A DNA stretch of 64,000 bases, taken from Halodesulfovibrio aestuarii DSM 17919 = ATCC 29578 (GTDB lineage: Bacteria > Desulfobacterota > Desulfovibrionia > Desulfovibrionales > Desulfovibrionaceae). The DNA is taken from contig NZ_ARQF01000021.1 in the NCBI RefSeq assembly GCF_000384815.1, forward strand, positions 434,001 to 498,000, given 5' to 3'. Each line of letters begins with the position of its first letter. Position 1 is the first letter of the stretch. Under the pieces are notes generated by a model, which saw only the letters and a program-made list of their open reading frames with translations, had not been told where the DNA came from and ran no database searches. Of the stretch, positions 34,347-41,667 are shown one piece after another. Position numbers and translations under genes: made by a program.

Positions 34347-34796
34347 TTATTTAGGGGCTAGTTTGAAATAGTTAATAAGGTATTGCCCTAACAAGGTACC
34401 CAAAGCCCCTATGATGACGCCCCACAGGACGTCTGCAAACCTTCTCGGTGGAAAAAATAGATTTTTAATTTTGTTAATAGGCTGTTCAGCTTGAAGGTGG
34501 TCGAGACCTTTAGAGGTGATTTGAATTTTAGGTAATGGGCAAGAATAACCGAGTGTAGCGATCTGATTCTTATCAAAATCTATAAATTCGATCAGACCAC
34601 GTTGCTCAAGGTCATTAAGGTTAAAAAAAAGTTTATCTTCGCAGAGTTCAGTTACCACCTGATCGATAGTTTGTTTTTGGGAAGCGAAGTGTTCATCGTA
34701 TATAGGACGATACACGTGCTCTGCCACAGCAATCCTTGAAAAGTTGCAGCAGGTTGCCAAGATGTCTTTTTGGAATGCCCTGTTTATTTTGCTCAT
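34347..34796 (-). CDS. Reverse-strand membrane-anchored protein in the baseplate block (putative moron)
   Basis: A 149-residue protein from ATG 34796 on the minus strand. The middle section (LCEDKLFFNLNDLEQRGLIEFIDFDKN ... PLPKIQITSKGLDHLQ) looks like a winged-helix fold, as in bacterial YjcQ-like or effector-sensing proteins. The C-terminus (ADVLWGVIIGALGTLLGQYLINYF) is one transmembrane helix. It ends four bases after the spike gene on the other strand. The start region is uncertain because no strong ribosome site is visible. The layout suggests a lysogen-expressed exclusion or sensor protein. Confidence 0.62.
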   Translation of the reverse strand: MSKINRAFQKDILATCCNFSRIAVAEHVYRPIYDEHFASQKQTIDQVVTELCEDKLFFNLNDLEQRGLIEFIDFDKNQIATLGYSCPLPKIQITSKGLDHLQAEQPINKIKNLFFPPRRFADVLWGVIIGALGTLLGQYLINYFKLAPK

Positions 34797-34818
34797 AATG
34801 ATTTTTATGGAGTTTTTT

Positions 34819-35277
34819 GTGTCGAGTATTTTCGCCCAAGACATAGCTTTAGACGATACCTTGCAGGCCAAGGTGGCAGCAGATGGAACGCTGGTTCTGA
34901 CCAATGGCGTTGAAACTGGCATTCAGGATATCTGGCTTGCGTTACGCACATACCTTGGCACCCTGTTTTATCACAAAGAGTTCGGCTCTCTTGTGCCGGA
35001 CTGGATAAAAGAAGAGTCAAGTTCTTCTAGCAGGTTAGCGTTTGCATTGGAAGTGCAGCGCACCATTCGTACAGACCCGCGTGTGGTGGTCGGTTCCGAG
35101 CGGTGCAGCGTGGTGGCTTGGGACGAAGCAGGCATTACTGCTGAGGCCGTATGGTGTTTTATCGATCAAGACCATGAATACAACCTTACGTTTACTGTCA
35201 ACGAAACCGGAAAAATGAAGCAGGTACTTGCCGATGCAAAACCAAATGCCAATACCACGTCTTTCAAAATCGCTTGA
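34819..35277 (+). CDS. Baseplate wedge protein (Mu gp46, T4 gp25-like)
   Basis: A 152-residue protein with YLGTLFYHKEFGSLVPDWI and the LALEVQRTIRTDPRVVV-like segment of gp46/GpW-type wedge proteins. GTG 34819 was chosen because GGAG at 34809-34812 precedes it by six bases. Longer in-frame starts would overlap the divergent reverse-strand gene. It overlaps the next gene by 44 bases. Confidence 0.82.
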   Translation: MSSIFAQDIALDDTLQAKVAADGTLVLTNGVETGIQDIWLALRTYLGTLFYHKEFGSLVPDWIKEESSSSSRLAFALEVQRTIRTDPRVVVGSERCSVVAWDEAGITAEAVWCFIDQDHEYNLTFTVNETGKMKQVLADAKPNANTTSFKIA

Positions 35278-36403
35278 TGACTGCCGCCAGATGCTCTTTG
35301 CCCGCATTGAGGAAGTGCAGGACGAGTATCAGGCCAAGGGGTGGCTGCCACGAAGACTTAACCTGAATAAAGGCGTGGTGCGTGGCCTTATTGAATTGTT
35401 CGCATGGGGCATCTATCAGCTTTACCAGTTATTGGAAGCAACATTTCGGCAAGGTTTTGCAAAGCATGCTGATGCGGAGTGGCTAGACCTTCATGCGGAT
35501 CAGGTGGAGCAACCACGTAAACAGGCCACTAAAGCTAGAGGTAATATTGAGTTTGGCCGGGAAGGTGATCAGGGCAATACCGTTATTCCAAAAGGCCGTA
35601 TATTGCGGACAAAGCCGGACGGCAAAGGGCAAGTGTACCGCTATGTGACCACAAAAGACATGGTTCTTCCGGACGGTGTAAGCAACGTGATGGTTCCGGT
35701 CGAAGCCGAAGAGTACGGCAGCGCAAGCAACCTGACAGCAGGACAGTACCTTGAGCTTGTGACGCCTGTTTCCGGCATCACGAAAATCACAGTTAAGGCG
35801 GATTGGCTTACGCAGGAAGGCGCGGACACCGAAGCCGATCATAAGCTTACACCGCGTATTCCTCTTGCATGGCTTGGTAACAACGGCGTTACAAAGCACG
35901 CCTATGAAAGTTGGGTAATGCCTGTAACGGGGGTAGTTGCCTGCCGCGTGCTTGATCAACACCCACGTGGGCAAGGTACCGTGGACGTTATCATAAAAGG
36001 TACAGCCGGAATTCCCACAAATGAGCTGCTTGAAGCTGTACGCCAAGCCATTAATGAAAACTATCCTGTAAATGATGACTGGGAAGTGCGCGCACCACAA
36101 TCCGTAGCCGTGGCACTTAGCGCTACGCTTCAGTGCTACCCTGATACCCAATTAGAAGAAATTAAGCTCAAGGCAGAAGAACGTGTCCGGGCATTGTTTA
36201 CTGACCCGACCGCTGTCGTTGGAATTACGCCGTTACAAATCGGGGAAGACCTGACGAAAGATAGATTAGTTGCTGCCATTATGGCGGTGCCGGGCATTAA
36301 ACAAATTACTTGGAGTGGGGCGGCAGACTTTCCCGTTATGCAAGACGGACTTGCTGTATTATCCAGCATAACCCTAACGGCAACAGCCGCGTCGGAAAGC
36401 TAG
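35234..36403 (+). CDS. Baseplate J-like protein (Mu gp47)
   Basis: A 389-residue baseplate J family protein: AEWLDLHADQVEQPRKQATKARGNIEFGR in the N-terminal half and VPVEAEEYGSASNLTAGQ in the core. It links the wedge to tail protein I and triggers sheath contraction. The start at ATG 35234 lies within the 3' end of the wedge gene. Confidence 0.9.
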   Translation: MQNQMPIPRLSKSLDDCRQMLFARIEEVQDEYQAKGWLPRRLNLNKGVVRGLIELFAWGIYQLYQLLEATFRQGFAKHADAEWLDLHADQVEQPRKQATKARGNIEFGREGDQGNTVIPKGRILRTKPDGKGQVYRYVTTKDMVLPDGVSNVMVPVEAEEYGSASNLTAGQYLELVTPVSGITKITVKADWLTQEGADTEADHKLTPRIPLAWLGNNGVTKHAYESWVMPVTGVVACRVLDQHPRGQGTVDVIIKGTAGIPTNELLEAVRQAINENYPVNDDWEVRAPQSVAVALSATLQCYPDTQLEEIKLKAEERVRALFTDPTAVVGITPLQIGEDLTKDRLVAAIMAVPGIKQITWSGAADFPVMQDGLAVLSSITLTATAASES

Positions 36404-36407
36404 CAGC

Positions 36408-37058
36408 TTGAAAAGTATCTTCTGGAAATACTTTAAGGATGTGCTTGGGTGGGCGCTTATCCATTCACCGGGTCCTATTTCAGTCATCGCGAAAGGTGTT
36501 GCACTGGTTTTTGACGATATCCGTGAAGATATTTTCTGGCTTCGGGATCAGCTCAACCCGCTGACTTGTGAGGAACAGAATCTTCCAACACACGGCGCTA
36601 CTCGTGGGATATCCCGGCATCCGTTGGAATCAACTGACCAGTATAGAAAGCGGGTAGTGAAAGCGTATGCTTGGCATCGGCAAGGCGGTAAGGCCGAAGG
36701 CATGCCGCAGATATTGAAGCACTACGGGTATAATGGATGCACCTTCTATAACTGCCGGAAGGACGACGCCGCTAAGTGGGCAGAGTTTAAAACGCAAATT
36801 CCAGTACCAGAGCGTGGACTAGAAGCTAACGATTACGCGCTGGTTACTTGGGCAGTTCAGGAGACAAAGCCTGCTCGTTCAAAGCTTTCGGCATTGCAAA
36901 CGCATACAGTGACACAAGGCACGGTGAACGCTTCAGGTACATTGCTTCTTGGCTCGGTTGTTACCTTGGAGCCAGAAAAGCCGAAAGACGCTGTCTTGGA
37001 TATAACTATTTCTTCAGGCTGTGGCCTGCATACAATCACAACAACAAGTCTTGGATAA
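36408..37058 (+). CDS. Tail protein I-like (Mu gp48)
   Basis: A 216-residue protein directly after the baseplate J gene, as in Mu. The N-terminal half holds AKGVALVFDDIREDIFWLRDQL and EEQNLPTHGATRGISRHPLESTDQYRKRV, a phage tail I pattern. It probably connects the baseplate with fibres. A TTG start (36408) is used because no other start fits the reading frame near the previous stop. Confidence 0.8.
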   Translation: MKSIFWKYFKDVLGWALIHSPGPISVIAKGVALVFDDIREDIFWLRDQLNPLTCEEQNLPTHGATRGISRHPLESTDQYRKRVVKAYAWHRQGGKAEGMPQILKHYGYNGCTFYNCRKDDAAKWAEFKTQIPVPERGLEANDYALVTWAVQETKPARSKLSALQTHTVTQGTVNASGTLLLGSVVTLEPEKPKDAVLDITISSGCGLHTITTTSLG

Positions 37059-37064
37059 AACATT

Positions 37065-38579
37065 ATGTCATTATTTCTTACAAAAGCCGGGCTTGCCGCA
37101 TTGGTTGAAGCTGAAGAAAGCGGCACTAAATTACAGGCAACTCATATGGCCTTGGGTGATGGTCATGGTTCAGTACCTGAGCACACAACAAGCTCGCCTT
37201 CGCTCATTAATGAGGTATGGCGGGGCGCATTGCAGTCCATCACCATTAATGAACAAGGCGATACTGATGCGGGTAAACAAGTTGTATTTGAAGCACATGT
37301 GCCTATTAACGCAGGTGGCTGGTATATCCGAGAGGTTGCCTTGTACGCGGGTGATGTGCTGCTAGCGATTGGTACACATCCGGTCATGTGGAAGCCAGCG
37401 CCGGAAGAACCAACAAAGATGGAGCATGTAATTAAGGCTCCTGTGACGTTTAGTAATGCTGATTCGGTATCACTTATTGTCGATCCGGCTGTTGTATTGG
37501 CCAGTCAGGCGTTCGTGAAGGATGAGCTAGCAAAGCATGATGGTGACCCTAACGCGCACTCTGAAATGAAAACGCATATGGAAGATAAAGGCGATCCTCA
37601 CGGTACTATTCCTGACGGTGGCGAAACAGGACAAGTGCTTCTTAAACAGGAAGACGGGAGCCTCGCATGGGGAACAGTTGCAGGTGTTCCTGTCGGTCAA
37701 TTGTGTTTCTCAACAAACGGCGCGGCTCTCCCCGGTACAGTTCCGGTCAACGTAAAGCAAAAAGTACGTTGTGACCTGTATCCGCAGTTGTTCGAATGGA
37801 TGAAGGGCAGCACGTACTTGACCGATGAATCTGCATGGGACGCGGAAGCAACGGCGCAGGACGGCACATGCGGCAAGTACTGTTGGGATGGTGGGGACTA
37901 CTTCATTTTGCCATGCTACACCCGCTATTTTGCGGCGGCACATGCTGGTAAAGAGGCTGGCTCTTGGGATGGAGATGCAATTCGGAACATCACAGGGCGC
38001 TGGGAACAGGCAGCAAGTGGACAGTCAACGAAAGGAACGTCGGCGGGCGCAATTACAGCTCTTGGCTTGCAACGAGGTCAAGAAGCAGAAGGCTCATCTG
38101 GTCCGTTCAACGGTTTTGATTTTGATGCTTCTCGCGAAGTTCCAATAGCCGAAGAAAATCGCCCAAAAACCTCCTACGTTTTGCCCTGCATTAAAGCGTT
38201 TGATGTGCCTATCAATGCCGCTAATGTAGACATTCAGGCATTAGCACAACAGGTGGCGGCTATTAATGGGAATAAAGTTGACCGTTCCGAGTGGGGGGAA
38301 GTTAATAATAAGGTGGATAAAAGCGAGTGGGTGGAGTTGGTGCCAGATAGAGCATGGCGGTTTCCAAACGGGCTTATTATCCAAACTGCACCTACAGGGG
38401 ATATTGCAAATAACTCCGTTATTGCTTTTCCCGTTGCTTTTAACGCACCCCCATTCTCCGTTGTTCTTGGTGACGGGGCAGGTGCAAACCCTAATGCTGT
38501 TCTTTCCTATGACAAGTATTCGTTCAAAGTAAACACGAGTGGGTCTGCTCAAGCATATTACTTCGCTATTGGACGTTAG
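37065..38579 (+). CDS. Tail fibre protein with tail-collar N-terminus
   Basis: A 504-residue receptor-binding fibre. The N-terminal 150 residues (SLFLTKAGLAALVEAEESGTKLQATHMALGDG, then GGWYIREVALYAGDVLLAIG) are the DUF3751 tail-collar domain. A collar-like repeat with VPVGQLCFSTNGAALPG follows, and the end is a beta-rich tip. The neighbouring fibre-assembly gene supports the role. No invertible segment or alternative fibre set of Mu G type is visible. Confidence 0.9.
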   Translation: MSLFLTKAGLAALVEAEESGTKLQATHMALGDGHGSVPEHTTSSPSLINEVWRGALQSITINEQGDTDAGKQVVFEAHVPINAGGWYIREVALYAGDVLLAIGTHPVMWKPAPEEPTKMEHVIKAPVTFSNADSVSLIVDPAVVLASQAFVKDELAKHDGDPNAHSEMKTHMEDKGDPHGTIPDGGETGQVLLKQEDGSLAWGTVAGVPVGQLCFSTNGAALPGTVPVNVKQKVRCDLYPQLFEWMKGSTYLTDESAWDAEATAQDGTCGKYCWDGGDYFILPCYTRYFAAAHAGKEAGSWDGDAIRNITGRWEQAASGQSTKGTSAGAITALGLQRGQEAEGSSGPFNGFDFDASREVPIAEENRPKTSYVLPCIKAFDVPINAANVDIQALAQQVAAINGNKVDRSEWGEVNNKVDKSEWVELVPDRAWRFPNGLIIQTAPTGDIANNSVIAFPVAFNAPPFSVVLGDGAGANPNAVLSYDKYSFKVNTSGSAQAYYFAIGR

Positions 38580-38588
38580 GAGACAAAC

Positions 38589-38960
38589 ATGAAACGCTAT
38601 TTTTCTCCAGAAACAAAGAGTTTTTATATTGAAGGTGTTGGTTCTATCCCTGCAGATGCAGTGCCTGTTACGCTTGAGCAGCATATAGAGATGCAATCAG
38701 CTAAAGAGAACGGAAAAATCATTCAATCTGACGAAAACGGCAAACCCGTTGCCGTGGAGCCACCTCCCGAGCCAGAGCCCGAACCGCCAACTTATGAGGA
38801 ATTACGCCAAACAGCTATTCTTGAAAAATGGCCTATGGCGGCACAGCTGGAAGCATTGACGGAGGCGGCTGAAGATCCAGCAAGACCTGAAAAGATGAAC
38901 CAGCTGCTTGCTGACGTTCAAGAGGTTAAAGCCAAATATCCGAAACCAGAGGGCGAGTAG
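38589..38960 (+). CDS. Tail fibre assembly protein
   Basis: A 123-residue protein with the tail fibre assembly (caudo_TAP) signature: the MKRYFSPETKSFY start, a Pro/Glu repeat region (PPPEPEPEPPTYEELRQ) and a helical tail. It is a chaperone for folding the fibre encoded just upstream. Confidence 0.85.
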   Translation: MKRYFSPETKSFYIEGVGSIPADAVPVTLEQHIEMQSAKENGKIIQSDENGKPVAVEPPPEPEPEPPTYEELRQTAILEKWPMAAQLEALTEAAEDPARPEKMNQLLADVQEVKAKYPKPEGE

Positions 38961-39011
38961 TATTTTGTTCTTTGAAAATTGAAAGGGAAGAAAAAGAAAA
39001 GGAACAGGCGA

Positions 39012-39055
39012 GGGCGTAAGTACCGCCCCCACTGATGCGGTGTACCAGCACCGCA
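39012..39055 (+). promoter_or_regulatory. Two stem-loops in the leader of the com-like gene
   Basis: GGGCG (39012-39016) pairs with CGCCC (39024-39028). A second stem, TGCGGTG (39036-39042) / CACCGCA (39049-39055), closes a six-base loop. They fall in the gap before the Com-like zinc-finger gene. In Mu, Com binds an RNA stem-loop in the mom message, so these may be recognition or control structures. No GATC (Dam) cluster, as used by Mu mom, was seen here. Confidence 0.5.
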
Positions 39056-39085
39056 CCACGGCCTCATGAATGGATGGAGCCACCC

Positions 39086-39313
39086 ATGAAGATATACCGC
39101 TGCTCCAATTGTCTGATCAGACTAAGGAGCCTTGTATCTAAAGGGCTTACAATTTGGCAACTCAAAATGAGAAAAGAAATCCGATGCGGTAACTGTAACC
39201 GCCTATTAGCGAAAGGCACAGCAACAGACCTTGAAATAAAATGTCCACGTTGCGGGGCAATTAACCATGTGAGTGACACGAGCACCGAACAGGAACGGCG
39301 TGACCGTCCGTAA
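39086..39313 (+). CDS. com: Com-like zinc-finger RNA-binding regulator
   Basis: A 75-residue basic protein with two Cys pairs in the Com pattern, IRCGNCNRLL and IKCPRCGAIN, plus an extra CSNC pair in an N-terminal extension. Mu Com is a zinc-finger protein that binds the mom mRNA leader and permits its translation. This gene occupies the same place, directly before a Mom-like gene block at the right end. ATG 39086 has GGAG at 39076-39079. A shorter start at 39167 would match the 62-residue Mu protein. Confidence 0.85.
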   Translation: MKIYRCSNCLIRLRSLVSKGLTIWQLKMRKEIRCGNCNRLLAKGTATDLEIKCPRCGAINHVSDTSTEQERRDRP

Positions 39314-39322
39314 GGACAGTGC

Positions 39323-39499
39323 ATGGAGAATAAGACAGAGCTTCCGGAGCTAGCCCCGGAGGCTCCGGGAAGGCCAAAAGACACCCGGTATAAAGAGCAG
39401 TTTGGGGTCATTGTGATCTGCAAAACAGAAGCAGAGCATAAAAAAATGTATGAACGCCTGCACGCGCAAGGCTATAAATGTAGGGCGGTACGGACATGA
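39323..39499 (+). CDS. 58-residue protein between com and the Mom-like gene
   Basis: A short gene starting behind AAGGA and ending TGA, which overlaps the ATG of the next gene (ATGA). The product starts MENKTELPELAPEAPGRPK, has a beta strand FGVIVICK and a helix EAEHKKMYERLHAQGY, then a basic end CRAVRT. A compact beta-alpha fold with a proline-rich arm is likely. It is probably translationally coupled to the ABC/GNAT gene. No family is recognised. Confidence 0.75.
   Translation: MENKTELPELAPEAPGRPKDTRYKEQFGVIVICKTEAEHKKMYERLHAQGYKCRAVRT
39341..39372 (+). promoter_or_regulatory. Stem-loop in the 5' end of the 58-residue gene
   Basis: CTTCCGGAGC (39341-39350) pairs with GCTCCGGGAAG (39362-39372) with one bulged base around an 11-base loop. 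It lies 18 bases inside the coding region, like a translational control stem. It is a candidate Com target, by analogy with Mu. Confidence 0.45.
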
Positions 39500-40629
39500 A
39501 AATAGAAATTACTCATTCATGCCCAAATTATTCATCATACCGCGCTGCCTGTGTGAAGTCCTTATTTAATGTTGATGCGGGGAATAGCTTCTCATTAATA
39601 GCTGACCTGCCAATTGAAGAAGATGGCTGGCAAGTTGGTCTTGTCATCGGTCCTTCAGGTTCCGGCAAGTCGTCAATCGGAAGCGCGCTTTCCGCGGACG
39701 GATTCACAATGCATCAAGAGCGGGCTTGGCCAGACGATGCACCTATTATTGATGTTATCGCACCGGAGGGTGATTGGCAGGCCGTGACAGGGGCATTGTC
39801 CGCTGTAGGGCTAGGAGATGTCCCCGCATGGCTTCGCCCATACCGCGTGCTTTCAACAGGCGAAAAGTTCAGAGCGGAGCTTGCACGAATTGTAAGCGAA
39901 AAGCCGGAGCGGATCGTTATTGATGAATTTTCCTCGGTTGTAGACCGCCAAATCGCCAAAGTCGGAGCACACGCCTTTGCCAAGGCATGGCGCAGAACAT
40001 CAGGCAAGGCCGTATTGCTCTCTTGTCATTATGACATTCTAGAATGGGTGCAACCCGACTGGGTGTTTGATACGGCAACAGGTAAGTTTTGCCGGAGGTG
40101 TCTTCAACGACCACCAATTGAATTGGAAATCAGACAGACAGGCTGGGAATGGTGGGAGCATTTTGCGCCGCATCATTATTTAAAGCTTCCGCACATGATT
40201 GCTGCTACCTGTTACGTTGGCTTTGTGAACGGGGAGCCCGTAGCGCATTTGGCTGTAAGCACCCGCTCAAGAAATGAAGCCAGAGCATGCCGCTTAGTAG
40301 TAATGCCGGAATGGCAGGGCGCGGGTGTAGGGCTACGGTTCCTAAATGCTGTTTGCGATATGTGGCGAAGGGGTGAGAATAGGTACGAAAGGCCGATGCC
40401 TGTTTTGTTTCATACCTCGCATCCCGGACTTGCCGCAGCACTTAGAAGGCAACCTAAATGGTGTCAGGTGAGCGCAAAGCTATATGGAGCCAATAAAGCC
40501 CGGTGTGCTCGTAGCTTAGCAAAAAGCGCTGATCGAAGAGGGAAGAAGAAAACGGCCATGTCAGGTTACGGCGGGCACTTCAGGGCTGTCCAAGGCTTCC
40601 GCTACATGGGGGATATCCCATGCGAGTAA
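39496..40629 (+). CDS. ABC-ATPase fused to a GNAT/Mom-like acyltransferase domain
   Basis: A 377-residue fusion. Residues 1-195 form an ABC-type ATPase with Walker A GPSGSGKS (52-59), a shortened signature LSTGE (119-123), Walker B RIVIDE (139-144) and H-loop His178. A CRRC pair (199-202) follows. Residues about 210-377 hold a GNAT fold with motif A RLVVMPEWQGAGVGL (266-280). The GNAT fold is also that of Mu Mom, which modifies adenine in phage DNA against restriction. Gene order Com, then GNAT at the right end supports the same role here. How ATP hydrolysis contributes is unknown. Confidence 0.82.
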   Translation: MKIEITHSCPNYSSYRAACVKSLFNVDAGNSFSLIADLPIEEDGWQVGLVIGPSGSGKSSIGSALSADGFTMHQERAWPDDAPIIDVIAPEGDWQAVTGALSAVGLGDVPAWLRPYRVLSTGEKFRAELARIVSEKPERIVIDEFSSVVDRQIAKVGAHAFAKAWRRTSGKAVLLSCHYDILEWVQPDWVFDTATGKFCRRCLQRPPIELEIRQTGWEWWEHFAPHHYLKLPHMIAATCYVGFVNGEPVAHLAVSTRSRNEARACRLVVMPEWQGAGVGLRFLNAVCDMWRRGENRYERPMPVLFHTSHPGLAAALRRQPKWCQVSAKLYGANKARCARSLAKSADRRGKKKTAMSGYGGHFRAVQGFRYMGDIPCE

Positions 40630-41207
40630 TCATTATAGGGCAAGGCTGGCTAGCCGCTGAAGTTCTGAAAGGGATCAGCGCGGTCGAAGGAGTAAAAGTT
40701 ATTGCGGTCACATCCGAAAGATGCGGTGACCGTTTTGCGAAAGCCGCTAATGATTTTAATGTGCCATTAATTGCAACGTTGGGAGACTTACCAGACTGCG
40801 ACGTTATTCTAGCAGCTCATTGTCACCGTTTTGTATCAAGGGTTGTTAGGGATAAGGCAAAGCATGGTGTATTAGCATACCATCCGTCATTACTCCCTCG
40901 GCACCGGGGAAAAGATGCTATTCACTGGACGCTAGCAATGAAAGACTCCATTGCGGGCGGGACCGTATATAAGGTGGATGATGGAGCAGATACAGGTGAG
41001 ATCATAGCTCAAGATTGGTGTCACGTTGCGGCGGATGATACCCCTCAATCCCTATGGCGTAGAGCACTCGCCCCAATGGGCGTAAGGCTGTTAATTGAAG
41101 CCATAACCCAGTTGAAAAATACCGGGCAGTTATCAACTCAAAAACAAGATGAAAGTTACGCAACATGGGAGCCGTCATTAAGCCGTTTCCAACTCAAATA
41201 TACATAA
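40620..41207 (+). CDS. Formyltransferase-like protein in the DNA-modification cassette
   Basis: A 195-residue Rossmann-type formyl-THF transferase relative (GART/methionyl-tRNA formyltransferase superfamily). It starts with MRVIIIGQGWLAAEVL and contains YHPSLLPRHRGKDA and VDDGADTGEIIAQ. Catalytic His (H88) and Asp (D124) are kept, but the usual Asn two residues before the His is Ala (A86). It overlaps the ABC/GNAT gene by 10 bases, so the two are probably co-translated and act together, perhaps adding a formyl or related one-carbon group during base modification. It is shorter than Fmt (about 310) and lacks the tRNA-binding domain. Confidence 0.85.
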   Translation: MRVIIIGQGWLAAEVLKGISAVEGVKVIAVTSERCGDRFAKAANDFNVPLIATLGDLPDCDVILAAHCHRFVSRVVRDKAKHGVLAYHPSLLPRHRGKDAIHWTLAMKDSIAGGTVYKVDDGADTGEIIAQDWCHVAADDTPQSLWRRALAPMGVRLLIEAITQLKNTGQLSTQKQDESYATWEPSLSRFQLKYT

Positions 41208-41209
41208 CT

Positions 41210-41248
41210 AAAAAAGGAGCTTCAGATTTTCACCTGAGGCTCCTTTTT
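41210..41248 (+). terminator. Terminator of the prophage rightward transcript
   Basis: The stem AGGAGCTTCAG/CTGAGGCTCCT has an eight-base loop and five T residues behind it, three bases after the formyltransferase gene stop. It lies about 60 bases inside the right prophage end and resembles the host terminator at 4976. Confidence 0.88.
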
Positions 41249-41261
41249 ACGAACAAATTTT

Positions 41262-41308
41262 TTCTCATTTCGAGAGTACAAAATTCTCATTTTGAGTGTC
41301 AGCTTACA
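41262..41308. other. Right prophage end with two transposase-binding-like repeats
   Basis: TTCTCATTTCGAGAG (from 41262) and TTCTCATTTTGAGTG (from 41284) are direct repeats exactly 22 bp apart. That equals two helical turns and the R1/R2 spacing of Mu. The outer end GTGTCAGCTTACA is the inverted counterpart of the left end. The terminal CA is at 41307-41308. Confidence 0.75.
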
Positions 41309-41313
41309 ATGGG
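41309..41313. repeat. 5-bp target-site duplication, right copy (ATGGG)
   Basis: It is identical to 7011-7015. Joining the two flanks restores a continuous host sequence upstream of tRNA-Pro copy 2. Confidence 0.88.
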
Positions 41314-41388
41314 TATGATTTGACTATTGCGTGATGTACCGCATGGTGACTTGTTTTCCCCTGCTACTTGAGAAGCGGAGTCGTGATA

Positions 41389-41420
41389 TAAAAAAAGCTC
41401 ACAGCATTTACTGTGAGCTT
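41389..41420 (-). terminator. Terminator of tRNA-Pro copy 3
   Basis: On the minus strand AAGCTCACAGTAAATGCTGTGAGCTT forms a stem followed by seven T residues. Confidence 0.87.
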
Positions 41421-41428
41421 TAAAATCA

Positions 41429-41505
<77 letters not shown>

Positions 41506-41667
41506 TCGCGAAAAAGGTACTAAGGAAAACCTGAGAGACTTGCAAGCAAAAAAAGCTGAAAAAACAAAATTTATGTAAAAAAAGCTGAACGTTTTGAATT
41601 TCAATGTAAAAAGGGAGCGTTCAGTTTGGCGTATCGTATTAATGAGTAATGCTACCTGCTGCCTCTG

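Larger units (their letters stand above)
7016..41308. mobile_element. Complete Mu-like transposable prophage, 34.3 kb
   Basis: The left end reads TGTAGGGGGACACCC. The reverse complement of the right end reads TGTAAGCTGACACTC, giving matching TG...CA termini flanked by ATGGG duplications. Inside are a DDE transposase, a MuB-like ATPase, GemA, lysis genes and a full myovirus-type head and tail set ending with fibre genes and a Com/Mom-like cassette, all in Mu order. No frameshifted or missing essential morphogenesis gene was noticed, so the element may be active. I found no recognisable Gam, Mor or C activator, and those functions may be in unrecognised genes. Confidence 0.96.

Noticed and set aside
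37065-38960. Possible invertible fibre segment like the Mu G segment
   Set aside because: Only one fibre and one assembly gene, no invertase gene and no inverted recombination sites around them were seen.
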